Positions 38,108 to 46,520 of a DNA stretch of 56,317 bases are shown piece after piece (position 1 is the stretch's first letter; each line of letters opens with the position of its first letter). A program made the translations under genes and the position numbers. The DNA comes from Planctomycetaceae bacterium (GTDB lineage: Bacteria > Planctomycetota > Planctomycetia > Planctomycetales > Planctomycetaceae). Location: assembly GCA_019636285.1 (NCBI GenBank), contig JAHBXV010000040.1:1-56317 (forward strand). Direction: 5' to 3'. Under the pieces are notes generated by a model. That model was not told the origin of the DNA and did not search any database. It saw only the letters and a program-made list of their open reading frames with translations.

Positions 38108-39325
38108 ATGCGAATCCTCTTTTTCTCTTATGCCTTTCCCAGTCCCTGGACGCCACAGCAGGGGACGTTTAACCGAACGCTGCTGGAGCCACTCTCTCAG
38201 CGGCACGAGGTTCGCGTTGTCTGCCCCGTCCCGTTCGTGAATTACTGGAAAAACCGGTTTCGCGTCGACGCGACGAGGTCGATGTCAACCGTTCCGACGA
38301 CGTACGTGCCGTTCTACTATCCTCCGAAACTGCTCCACGCCCGTTACCACCAGTTTCTCCATTGGTCGACGCGTGAAGTCATGCAGGCCACGCTCCGCGA
38401 CTGGCACCCCGACGTTCTGGTTTCTTATTGGACCCATCCGGACGGAACGGCGGCTCTTGAATTCGCCCATGATTTTGACATCCCCCTGGCCATTATTACC
38501 GGTGGCAGCGATGTCCTGCTCCTGGGACGAAACGGGCATCGCGGCGAACTGATTCGGGACACCTTGAAACGGGCCGATGCCGTCATTCCGATTGGCCACC
38601 ATATTGCCGACGTCCTGACCGCGGATGGGGTCGACCCGACGAACATCCACCCGATTTATCGGGGAGTCGATCGCGAGTTGTTCTATCCGGATTGCCCGCG
38701 TCAGGCGCGGGTCGAATTGGGGATTGCACGCGATGTTCCCCTGGTCGTGGGCGTGGGCCGGCTGGTCCCCGTGAAGTCGTGGGCAACCCTCATCGAGGCC
38801 ATGGCACGACTAGCGGCCGGCGGGCTCAAGTACGAGTGCCGCATTCTTGGCGATGGACCACTGCGAGGCAGCCTGCAAAGTCAGATCGACACGGCGGGAC
38901 TCACGGAGTCGGTCAGGCTGATCCCCGCGCAGCGCCAGAACGAACTTGCCAAATGGTATCGGGCTGCGGACCTGACCGTCCTCACGAGTCTTTCGGAAGG
39001 GGTTCCGAACGTGTTGATGGAAGCGATGGCCTGCGGAACGCCCTTTGTCGCGACGCGCGTCGGAGCCATTCCGGCCATCGCGGACCGCTTCCACGACCGC
39101 CTGGTTCCGCCCAAAAACCCCTCGCTGCTCGCGGAAGCCATCGTGGACAGCGTGACTCAGCGTCATTTTGCTCCGCTCGACGTCCCGCGGCGCTGGATGC
39201 CGCCGACCAGCGAAGAGGCGACGCGCCGGCTGGAATCGATTCTGACATCGATTGCCCTGGATCCGCCGCCGGACCGGCTTGAGCGAACGGAAGATCGCTC
39301 CCTGGAATTCGCGGCGGCGCCGTGA
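38108..39325 (+). CDS. Glycosyltransferase family 4
   Basis: 405 residues, GT-B fold. The start MRILFFSYAFPSPWTPQQGTF shows the N-terminal domain; the C-terminal half has VGVGRLVPVKSWATLIEAMARL, RILGDGPLRGSLQ and SLSEGVPNVLMEAMACGTPFVAT. It should add one sugar to the lipid-linked repeat unit in the cytoplasm. The stop overlaps the next start by GTGA. No membrane segment. Confidence 0.92.
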   Translation: MRILFFSYAFPSPWTPQQGTFNRTLLEPLSQRHEVRVVCPVPFVNYWKNRFRVDATRSMSTVPTTYVPFYYPPKLLHARYHQFLHWSTREVMQATLRDWHPDVLVSYWTHPDGTAALEFAHDFDIPLAIITGGSDVLLLGRNGHRGELIRDTLKRADAVIPIGHHIADVLTADGVDPTNIHPIYRGVDRELFYPDCPRQARVELGIARDVPLVVGVGRLVPVKSWATLIEAMARLAAGGLKYECRILGDGPLRGSLQSQIDTAGLTESVRLIPAQRQNELAKWYRAADLTVLTSLSEGVPNVLMEAMACGTPFVATRVGAIPAIADRFHDRLVPPKNPSLLAEAIVDSVTQRHFAPLDVPRRWMPPTSEEATRRLESILTSIALDPPPDRLERTEDRSLEFAAAP

Positions 39326-40245
39326 CATCCGCCGACCTTCGAGATGCCTCGTCATCGAGAAACTTCCGTCGTCCGAGGGGGCTAATTCGAGCTAGGTTTC
39401 CAGGAAACCACGCCAGAACGAACTGGAGGCCGTTCGCTCAGGGCCTGGATCGAGAGCAACCGTTGGAACCGGAAGATTCGTCACGATTGGCAACGGCGGA
39501 CATTCCGGCAATCGCGCCTGGGTTCGTGAGCGGGAGTAGCGTCGTGTCGATTTCCCGGCAAATCATGAAGTATGGACTCACTCGAATCCTGCCGCGAAAT
39601 CGCTGGCTGACCCGTGGAACATCCGGATTGCCGGGCGCGCCGGTTTCATGGACGTTCGACGATGGCCCGCATCCGGAATGGACTCCAGAACTGCTCGATC
39701 TTCTCGATCGGGCCGGCGTCCTCGCGACATTCTTCCTGGTGGGCGAAGCCGCGAGTCGGCATCCCAACCTGGTCCGTCGCATTGCCGCGGCCGGCCATCT
39801 GATTGGCAACCACACGTATTCGCATCGGACACCTCGGGAAATGACGTCGGCTGAATTTGTCGACGAGTTCGACCGCACGCAAAGTCTCCTCGCGGATCTG
39901 ACGGGAGAGGTTCCTCGATTCTTCCGCCCCCCCAAGGGGGAAATGACGTTGTCGATGATGCGAACGGTCTGGGACCGTGGCGCGACCATTGCTCTGTGGT
40001 CGGTCGATCCCCGCGACTATCGCATGTCGTCCTCCGACGAAGCCGATCGCTGGGCCAACAGCTACCGCCGGAAGTCCGGTGACATTGTCCTCTTTCACGA
40101 CAACCGGCCGTGGGCCACGTCTCTGGCGCGCCGTTTGATCGAAGCGGACTCCGGCCTCGGAGACGCGAGCGTACGCCTCGATGAGTGGATGTCCGACTCG
40201 TTCACACGGGCTCGAACGGGACAAGCCGCCGCACAATTCGCGTGA
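39322..40245 (+). CDS. NodB-type polysaccharide deacetylase
   Basis: 307 residues from a GTG that overlaps the previous stop; the first 80 residues have no family likeness, and a shorter start (ATG at 39565) is possible. The NodB core shows SWTFDDGPHPEWT (Asp113-Asp114), GNHTYSH (His164, His168), RFFRPPKG and WSVDPRDY. It removes N-acetyl groups from amino sugars in the polymer, metal-dependent. No signal peptide is clear, so it may act in the cytoplasm or be exported by other means. The next ATG (40245) overlaps the stop by one base (TGATG). Confidence 0.88.
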   Translation: MTSADLRDASSSRNFRRPRGLIRARFPGNHARTNWRPFAQGLDREQPLEPEDSSRLATADIPAIAPGFVSGSSVVSISRQIMKYGLTRILPRNRWLTRGTSGLPGAPVSWTFDDGPHPEWTPELLDLLDRAGVLATFFLVGEAASRHPNLVRRIAAAGHLIGNHTYSHRTPREMTSAEFVDEFDRTQSLLADLTGEVPRFFRPPKGEMTLSMMRTVWDRGATIALWSVDPRDYRMSSSDEADRWANSYRRKSGDIVLFHDNRPWATSLARRLIEADSGLGDASVRLDEWMSDSFTRARTGQAAAQFA

Positions 40246-41699
40246 TGCCGTTCGATGACGATTTCGTGTCAATTCTCCATGCTCAAGACCGCGTGCAGCG
40301 AACCAAGATGAACCTGCCAGCCCCACGTTCCTCGCAACCAATCCGACGGCGCGTCCTGCTCGTTGCTTATAGCTTTCCACCCGTCGGCGGAGCGGGCGTG
40401 CAGCGACCGACGAAATGGACCAAGTACCTGCCCCAGTTTGGATGGGATGTGACGGTTTTGACGGTTGCCAACCCCTCGGTTCCGGTGCGCGATCCGCACC
40501 TGGAGGGTGAAGTTCCATCCGAGACCCGCATTCTACGGGCGCGGACGCTTGAACCTGGTTATGGACTCAAACAGGCTCTGAAATCGAATTCCTGCTCTGG
40601 CGCAAAAACGTCGCCGCGACGGACGCTGCGCGGGGCCGTCAAGCGGATGGCGAGCGCCTGCCTGCAACCTGATAGCCAAATTCTCTGGGTGCCCAACGCC
40701 CTTCAGCTTGCCTCGCGCGAACTGGCGGCGGTTCCCCATGATGCGATTCTCGTGACCGCGCCGCCGTATTCCAGTTGTCTTGTCGGCATGCGTCTGGCCA
40801 CGAAATTTCGCCTGCCGCTCATTCTCGATTTTCGCGACGAATGGGATTTAAGCAATCGGTATCTGGAGAATGCGTCGAGTGGAGCCATGGGAACGTGGAT
40901 TCAGCAAAGGATGCAGCGATCGGTTCTGCGATCGGCCGATGTCGTGCTCGCGACAACGCGTTCCAGCACGTCCCGCCTCGCCGAACGCGTCCGAGAAGCC
41001 GGTCACCATTGTGACTGCGAGTGTATTTATAACGGCTGGGACGACGACGATTTCGCCTCCGCAAGCCCAGTCACGCCGGTGGACGACAGCAGTGTCTTTC
41101 GACTGGTCTATACGGGAACACTGTGGAATCTGACAGACATTCGACCATTCGTCGAAGCCGCTCAGCGCGTCGCGGACCGTGCCCCCAACCTGCTTTCACG
41201 CTTGTCATTCACTTGCCTGGGGCGCAAGACCGAGGATCAAACAGCCCATTTAGATCGGTTGCTGCAACTTCTTCCACGAGGAGTCAGCCGGGATTATGTT
41301 CCCCATGGAGAAATTCCCGGTTGGCTGGCCAGCGCGGACGCGACTCTCATGCTCCTTAGCGATGTGCCTGGCAGCGAGCGCGTGGTTCCGGCCAAGCTGT
41401 TTGAGTATCTGGCCAGCGGTTCCGAAGTCTTGACACTCGCTCCGCCCGGAGAGGCTAGCGATCTGGCAGCCTGTGTTTGGCCGGACAGTACGTTCCAACC
41501 CGGCGATACCGAACGCATCGCCAACTGGCTGATCGAACGACTATCTTCGCCCGAGCGGCACCGGATTTCGCGCACGGATGATCGCATTCAACCGTTCAGC
41601 CGGAGATCGCAGTCGGCGCGGTTGGCAGCCGTGCTCGACCGCGCCTGCGGGATCCCGGAAGCCGTCGGCCCAGCGAATCGGGAGGCCGTCCCATGCTGA
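40245..41699 (+). CDS. Glycosyltransferase family 4-like
   Basis: 484 residues; the ATG at 40245 overlaps the previous stop (TGATG), while the ATG at 40308 is closer to the conserved start RRRVLLVAYSFPPVGGAGVQRP. The C-terminal half has FRLVYTGTLWNLTDIRPF, YVPHGEIPGWLASADATLML and VVPAKLFEYLASG, a common variant of GT4 seen with sulfo- or amino-sugar transferases. Cytoplasmic. It overlaps the following GT2 gene by seven bases. Confidence 0.87.
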   Translation: MPFDDDFVSILHAQDRVQRTKMNLPAPRSSQPIRRRVLLVAYSFPPVGGAGVQRPTKWTKYLPQFGWDVTVLTVANPSVPVRDPHLEGEVPSETRILRARTLEPGYGLKQALKSNSCSGAKTSPRRTLRGAVKRMASACLQPDSQILWVPNALQLASRELAAVPHDAILVTAPPYSSCLVGMRLATKFRLPLILDFRDEWDLSNRYLENASSGAMGTWIQQRMQRSVLRSADVVLATTRSSTSRLAERVREAGHHCDCECIYNGWDDDDFASASPVTPVDDSSVFRLVYTGTLWNLTDIRPFVEAAQRVADRAPNLLSRLSFTCLGRKTEDQTAHLDRLLQLLPRGVSRDYVPHGEIPGWLASADATLMLLSDVPGSERVVPAKLFEYLASGSEVLTLAPPGEASDLAACVWPDSTFQPGDTERIANWLIERLSSPERHRISRTDDRIQPFSRRSQSARLAAVLDRACGIPEAVGPANREAVPC

Positions 41700-42871
41700 T
41701 GACCGCGATTCTTGGCGCCTTGCTGGCGGTAAGTCTGATCCTGCTGGCGTACATCTATGTCGGCTATCCGCTGCTGTTGCGCCGGCTGGCGCGGGAGCAG
41801 GGCAGTCAGGCAAGTCCAGTGCCCATCGGCGAGCCGCCGCTGACGATGTCGATGGTCATCGTGGCCTGCAATGAACGGCTAACGCTGCCAGGGAAACTGG
41901 TCTCGGTTTTGAATTCGACCGTTGGCGAGAATCTGATTGAAATCCTGATTGGCTCCGATGGATCGACCGATGGCACTCCGGACGTGGTTCGTGAACTGGA
42001 TGATCCGCGCGTCCAAGTTATCGAGTTCGCCACGCGCCGGGGAAAACCGGCCGTGCTCAACGATCTCGTTCCGCTCTGTCGGGGGGAGCTTGTTGTCTTT
42101 GCCGATGCCCGGCAGTCGTTTCATCCGGAAACTCTCGAGAAACTGCGATCGCGCTTCGCGGATCCGCGAGTGGGAGTCGTTTCCGGGGATCTCGTGCTCA
42201 CGTCGTCCGGTTCCAGCAGTTCTTCAGCCGAAGGCGTGGGATTTTACTGGAAGTATGAGAAGTGGATCCGTCGGCAGGAAAGCCATTATCGCGGCGTTCC
42301 CGGAGCCACGGGAGCCTGCTATGCGGCGCGGCGTGAACTGCTGCGCCCCCTGCCGCCGAACACGTTGCTGGACGATGTCGTGATTCCCATGCAGGTCGTG
42401 GAGCAGGGGTATCGCTGCTGCTTTGAGTCGGGAGCCGAGATTTACGACCGAGCGTCCGAGACCCCGCGTCAGGAGGCAATCCGCAAGCGGAGAACGATCG
42501 CGGGCGCGGCACAACTCATCCGCAATCATCCCCAATGGCTGCTCCCCTGGCGAAATCCGCTGTGGTTCGAGTATGTCTCACATAAACTCTTACGTCTGGC
42601 CTCGCCCGTGTTGCTGGCCATCGCGCTGATTGCGAACGCGGCGCTCATCGATATACCAGCCCTGCGCGTGCTGTTCTCGATGCAGATTTGCGGTTACATC
42701 GCAGCAGGTGTCGGGTGGATGTACCAGCGGGCGGGCCGACGATCGACGTGTTTTGGCCCGTGCCTGATGTTTCTCACGATGAATCTGACCACCATGCTCG
42801 CGCTGTGGGACGCTTGGCGCGATCGCTATCAGGTCACTTGGGCACGATCGGATAGTTCGCGATTGACATAA
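41693..42871 (+). CDS. Membrane glycosyltransferase family 2
   Basis: 392 residues. An N-terminal membrane helix (about 5-28) is followed by the GT-A domain: MSMVIVACNERLTLPGKLVSVLN, LIGSDGSTDGTPDVVREL, VVFADARQSF (metal Asp) and TLLDDVVIPMQVVEQGYR, then RKRRTIAGAAQL. Three or so hydrophobic segments close the protein. Such GT2 enzymes are processive synthases or single-sugar transferases that extrude the chain; the QxxRW-type motif is not clear. It lies at the centre of the locus. Confidence 0.88.
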   Translation: MLMTAILGALLAVSLILLAYIYVGYPLLLRRLAREQGSQASPVPIGEPPLTMSMVIVACNERLTLPGKLVSVLNSTVGENLIEILIGSDGSTDGTPDVVRELDDPRVQVIEFATRRGKPAVLNDLVPLCRGELVVFADARQSFHPETLEKLRSRFADPRVGVVSGDLVLTSSGSSSSSAEGVGFYWKYEKWIRRQESHYRGVPGATGACYAARRELLRPLPPNTLLDDVVIPMQVVEQGYRCCFESGAEIYDRASETPRQEAIRKRRTIAGAAQLIRNHPQWLLPWRNPLWFEYVSHKLLRLASPVLLAIALIANAALIDIPALRVLFSMQICGYIAAGVGWMYQRAGRRSTCFGPCLMFLTMNLTTMLALWDAWRDRYQVTWARSDSSRLT

Positions 42872-42904
42872 GGCTCATCGCATCGCGCGTGAAGAGTTTT
42901 GTAC

Positions 42905-44050
42905 ATGAATCCCTTGTCAGCCATCCATCGCAAGTTCGCTCGAGTCCAGGAAACCGGCCTGCACCGCTGGGCCGCGCGGGGACTCTTCGCGAACCCGACA
43001 GTCCCGCCGCTGAACGTGGACCGCGATGAACTTCATGTCTTCCTGGCGGTCTGCGATCATTATGAACCGGACTGGGGGCGACCGGCGGCAAATGTCGCCA
43101 TCGAGCGGGCACGCCGCTGGACAGAACGATACCCCATTGCGCACGGCGACTTCGCGGACAGCCTGGGGCGTCCTCCACAACACACCTTCTTTTACCCGGC
43201 CGACGAGTACCGGGCCGAATGCGTGGACCTGGTCGCCGAGCTGTGTCGGCAGGGGTTCGGGGACGTCGACGTTCACCTGCACCACGATCACGACACGGAG
43301 GAATCGCTCCGCGAGAAGCTGCTCGATTATGTCGAACTGTTGTCGCGTCGACATGGCCTCTTACGGCGCGACCCGGAAACGGGGAAACTCATTTATGGTT
43401 TCATCCATGGCAATTGGGCGCTTTGCAACTCCCGACCAGACGGCCGCTGGTGCGGTGTTGATCGGGAACTGCGTGTTCTTGTCGAGACTGGATGCTATGC
43501 GGACTTCACCTATCCGTCAGCCCCCAGTTGCACTCAGCCCAGCCGCATCAATGCGATTTACCATGCCAGCGACGACGGTCAGCCGCGGCCGCACGAACGC
43601 GGGCCTCGCGCGGCGGCGGGTTTCACGCCCGATCGCGACTCGCTGCTGATGATTCAGGGTCCGTTGGCGTTTGACTGGGGCCGTCGCAAGTACGGCGTCG
43701 TGCCGCGGGTCGAGAACGGCGATCTCCTGGGCAATCATCCGCCGTCCCTCGCAAGATTGCGACTCTGGCTGAACGCGGGCATTACCGTCGCGGGCCGACC
43801 CGAATGGCGATTCGTCAAGCTGCATACGCACGGATGCAAGCCCGGCAACCTGGAAATGCTACTGGGCGAGCCGATGCAGAGGTTCCACCGTTCGCTGGCC
43901 GAACTGCACAAACAACATCCGAATATCCGGTACTATTACGTCACCGCGCGCGAAATGGCCGAGCTTGTCGCCCTGGCGGAGCGCTCGGCCACTGCGGCTC
44001 CATCCATCGAGTCGATTCTTGGACGTGGAGTTGCGAACCCATGTCTGTAA
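42905..44050 (+). CDS. Deacetylase-like protein of unknown family
   Basis: 381 residues from the ATG at 42905. Metal-site-like clusters are visible: LAVCDHYEPDWG (about 50-61), VDVHLHHDHDTEESL (121-135), GFIHGNWALCNSRPDGRWCG (165-184), YADFTYPSAPSCTQ and FVKLHTHGCK. They recall the (beta/alpha)7 barrel of polysaccharide deacetylases without the NodB motif itself. It overlaps the next gene by ten bases. It is probably another carbohydrate-active esterase or amidase; that is inference from motifs and place. Confidence 0.7.
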   Translation: MNPLSAIHRKFARVQETGLHRWAARGLFANPTVPPLNVDRDELHVFLAVCDHYEPDWGRPAANVAIERARRWTERYPIAHGDFADSLGRPPQHTFFYPADEYRAECVDLVAELCRQGFGDVDVHLHHDHDTEESLREKLLDYVELLSRRHGLLRRDPETGKLIYGFIHGNWALCNSRPDGRWCGVDRELRVLVETGCYADFTYPSAPSCTQPSRINAIYHASDDGQPRPHERGPRAAAGFTPDRDSLLMIQGPLAFDWGRRKYGVVPRVENGDLLGNHPPSLARLRLWLNAGITVAGRPEWRFVKLHTHGCKPGNLEMLLGEPMQRFHRSLAELHKQHPNIRYYYVTAREMAELVALAERSATAAPSIESILGRGVANPCL

Positions 44051-45147
44051 CATTTTCCGCTCATCGCGGCTCACGTCGGCGGCACCACGCGGCGCGTTTG
44101 CGATGGCCGACGATCACGCCGCGCGGCTGGTGTCGGCTGGCGGCCCTGCTGACTGCGATCCTTCTTTCGGTCGTCTGGGCGGTTTCGCACGGAATTGGCG
44201 AGTCGACCTGGTACGGCACCGCGGTCTGCTACGCTCCGCGCGTTGTCTGGCTGGCCCCCGTTGCCGCCCTCTTTATCGCCGGATGCCTCTGGGACCGCGC
44301 GACAGCAGCGATCGGCGTTTGCCTCGCGGGGATCGTGGCCGGTCCGATCATGGACTACCGATTCGCGATGACCACGAACGGCGATCATGCTCGCGATGCT
44401 CTCGGCCGGGTCGTGATTGCGAGCTGCAACGTCCAGGGTTATCGCCCCCGGTTTGCGACCGTGGTCGCGGAAGTGTCGCGCCATTCTCCCGACATCATCG
44501 TGTTTCAGGAGGCCATTCACCCTGTGTCCGAACTGATTTCCGAGACATGGCCAGGGTGGCACTCTCACCACGTCGAACACCTGCTGGTTGTTTCTCGCTG
44601 GCCAATTGAGTCGATTGCCGACATCGAATGTCCGCACTTTCAGCGCGTGCAGGGACAGCTTCTTCGGGTCGAACATCCCGATGGTCCGTTCGCGCTGCTC
44701 AATGTCCATTTGATGACGGCGCGGCGCGGGCTGACGGCTCTCAAGGAAGTTTCCGAGAATTTCTCGGGAGCATCGGCCATGGTCGAAACGCACGAGGCCA
44801 TGCGAAGCGAGTCGTCTCAACTGTTGCGGCTGGAAGTCGAAGAGGCGCGCGGGGAGCTTCCGTTAATTGTCGCGGGAGACTTTAACACGCCTTCTTCCGC
44901 GGGCCAGTATCAGTCGAGTTGGGGCGATTTGACGAACGCCTTCGATGCCACCGGGCGCGGCTATGGCTTCACCAGTCCGTGTTCATCAATGAGCTGGTGG
45001 CCGGAAAATACCCCCTGGCTGCGCATCGACCATGTGGCGGCGTCTCCCGAATGGCGGGTCATCGGTTGCGAGGTTGGGCGAGGGAACGGTTCCGACCATC
45101 GACCGATCTTTGCCGAACTGACACGGTCCAGCAGCGTCGGTCAATAG
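44041..45147 (+). CDS. Membrane-anchored endonuclease/exonuclease/phosphatase (EEP) protein
   Basis: 368 residues from the ATG at 44041, within the end of the previous gene. Two or three hydrophobic segments lie at about 32-50, 62-83 and 88-102, then an EEP domain: VVIASCNVQGY (Asn), DIIVFQEA (catalytic Glu), NVHLM, LPLIVAGDFNTP (GDFN), LRIDHVAAS and NGSDHRPIFAEL (GSDHRP). Relatives include phosphatases of lipids and nucleotides. In this locus an undecaprenyl-diphosphate or phospholipid phosphatase role is plausible but unproven. The active site would face the cytoplasm or periplasm depending on helix number. Confidence 0.8.
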   Translation: MSVTFSAHRGSRRRHHAARLRWPTITPRGWCRLAALLTAILLSVVWAVSHGIGESTWYGTAVCYAPRVVWLAPVAALFIAGCLWDRATAAIGVCLAGIVAGPIMDYRFAMTTNGDHARDALGRVVIASCNVQGYRPRFATVVAEVSRHSPDIIVFQEAIHPVSELISETWPGWHSHHVEHLLVVSRWPIESIADIECPHFQRVQGQLLRVEHPDGPFALLNVHLMTARRGLTALKEVSENFSGASAMVETHEAMRSESSQLLRLEVEEARGELPLIVAGDFNTPSSAGQYQSSWGDLTNAFDATGRGYGFTSPCSSMSWWPENTPWLRIDHVAASPEWRVIGCEVGRGNGSDHRPIFAELTRSSSVGQ

Positions 45148-45339
45148 CCGCGCATTCGGCGCGATCGTCAAGACCGGGAAAACCGCGCTGCTTCGCGCCA
45201 CTCCGACAGCCGTACTCTTGTCGCGGCGGCTCCCGCGCGTCTTCACGTTGCAATTCGAAAACGTGAGCTAGGTTTTCGGAGAACAGCGAAGCGGGCGCAT
45301 GGTGCGTCCGGACGGAAGCGTACGGATCTTGAGTTCGGG

Positions 45340-46347
45340 GTGAATCGCGTGACGACGTATCTGGTAACCGGCGGCGCGGGCTTTATCGGATCGCATCTGG
45401 TGGAGCGACTCGTTCAAGACGGCCACGGCGTGCGCGTGCTCGACAACCTCAGCACGGGACACCTGAGCAACCTGGCGCCGTTTCGCGATCGGATCGATTT
45501 CCTCGAAGGCGACCTGCGAGATCGCCAGATCGTCGAAACAGCCGTTGACGGCGTCGAGGTGATCTTCCACCAAGCCGCTCTGGCCAGCGTCCCTCGAAGT
45601 GTCGAGCGACCGCTCGACACACACGATGCCTGCGTGACGGGAACCGTCAACCTGCTGGATGCCGCCCGACGCTCGAACGTCCGGCGCGTGGTCTATGCCG
45701 GTTCCAGCAGCGCCTATGGCAATCAACAGCAAATGCCCAAACACGAGGGGCAACGCCCCCAGGTGCTTTCGCCGTATGCCGCCGCCAAGCTGGCCGGTGA
45801 ACTGTACTGTGAAGCATTCGCAAGCACATACGGCCTGGAGACCGTACGGCTGCGTTATTTCAACGTATTCGGACCGCGACAGGATCCGAACAGTCCATAT
45901 TCTGCGGTCATTCCGCGGTTTGTCATGTCCGTGCTGGCCGGTCAGTCCCCCGTGATTTATGGCGATGGGACACAGTCGCGCGACTTCACCTTCGTGGCGA
46001 ACGTCGTCCATGCGAACCTGCTGGCGGCGAGTGCCCCGAACGTCTCCGGGCAGGTTTTCAACGCGGCCTGCGGCGGATCGCTCGATCTGTTGTCGCTGCT
46101 CGATTCGATTTGTCGAATCCTGGAGCTGCCGTTCTCGCCCACGTTCGAAGCGGGTCGGGTGGGCGACGTCAAACACTCGTGGGCTGACATTTCGGCCGCG
46201 CAAACTTTACTTGGCTATGAGCCGGTCGTATCGCTCGAGGAAGGGCTCGAGCGGACGGTGCGCTGGTACCGGGATCACTACGGGTCGTTGAACAAACCGG
46301 CAGGAAAGGGCGCCGCTTCCTCTCTTACGACTGCAATGGCTCGGTAA
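45340..46347 (+). CDS. NAD-dependent sugar-nucleotide epimerase (SDR)
   Basis: 335 residues from a GTG. Extended SDR fold: TYLVTGGAGFIGSHLVERLV (NAD-binding GxxGxxG), VRVLDNLSTG, GSSSAYGNQQ and the catalytic SPYAAAKLAGE (YxxxK). FGPRQDPNSPYSAVIPRF and SRDFTFVANVVHANLLA are typical of UDP-N-acetylglucosamine or UDP-glucose 4-epimerases. It supplies a sugar donor for the locus. Cytoplasmic. It is followed by repeat B. Confidence 0.9.
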   Translation: MNRVTTYLVTGGAGFIGSHLVERLVQDGHGVRVLDNLSTGHLSNLAPFRDRIDFLEGDLRDRQIVETAVDGVEVIFHQAALASVPRSVERPLDTHDACVTGTVNLLDAARRSNVRRVVYAGSSSAYGNQQQMPKHEGQRPQVLSPYAAAKLAGELYCEAFASTYGLETVRLRYFNVFGPRQDPNSPYSAVIPRFVMSVLAGQSPVIYGDGTQSRDFTFVANVVHANLLAASAPNVSGQVFNAACGGSLDLLSLLDSICRILELPFSPTFEAGRVGDVKHSWADISAAQTLLGYEPVVSLEEGLERTVRWYRDHYGSLNKPAGKGAASSLTTAMAR

Positions 46348-46361
46348 CTTCCATTGTCGTA

Positions 46362-46437
46362 CCGTCAAAACCCTCTGGACGTCCGAAATGTCCCTGAATT
46401 TGTAGAGATTTCCGAGCCGCCAACCGGGTTTTGACAG
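46362..46437 (-). repeat. Intergenic inverted-repeat element, copy B
   Basis: Inverted relative to copy A. The perfect inner arms GTCAAAACCC and GGGTTTTGAC bound 72 bases (46364-46435), and it matches copy A with about five mismatches. It lies between the epimerase stop and the BY-kinase start. Confidence 0.9.
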
Positions 46438-46520
46438 AGGCTCATTGTCGCATCGGACCACGCCGCAACGACGTCTGCATTCTTTGAACGACCGTGCATC
46501 CAACAGTTTGAGTTCCAAGC

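Noticed and set aside
45256-45282. Short CGAAAAC...GTTTTCG inverted repeat after the EEP gene
   Set aside because: Weak seven-pair stem without T run and without the inner motifs of the repeat family.
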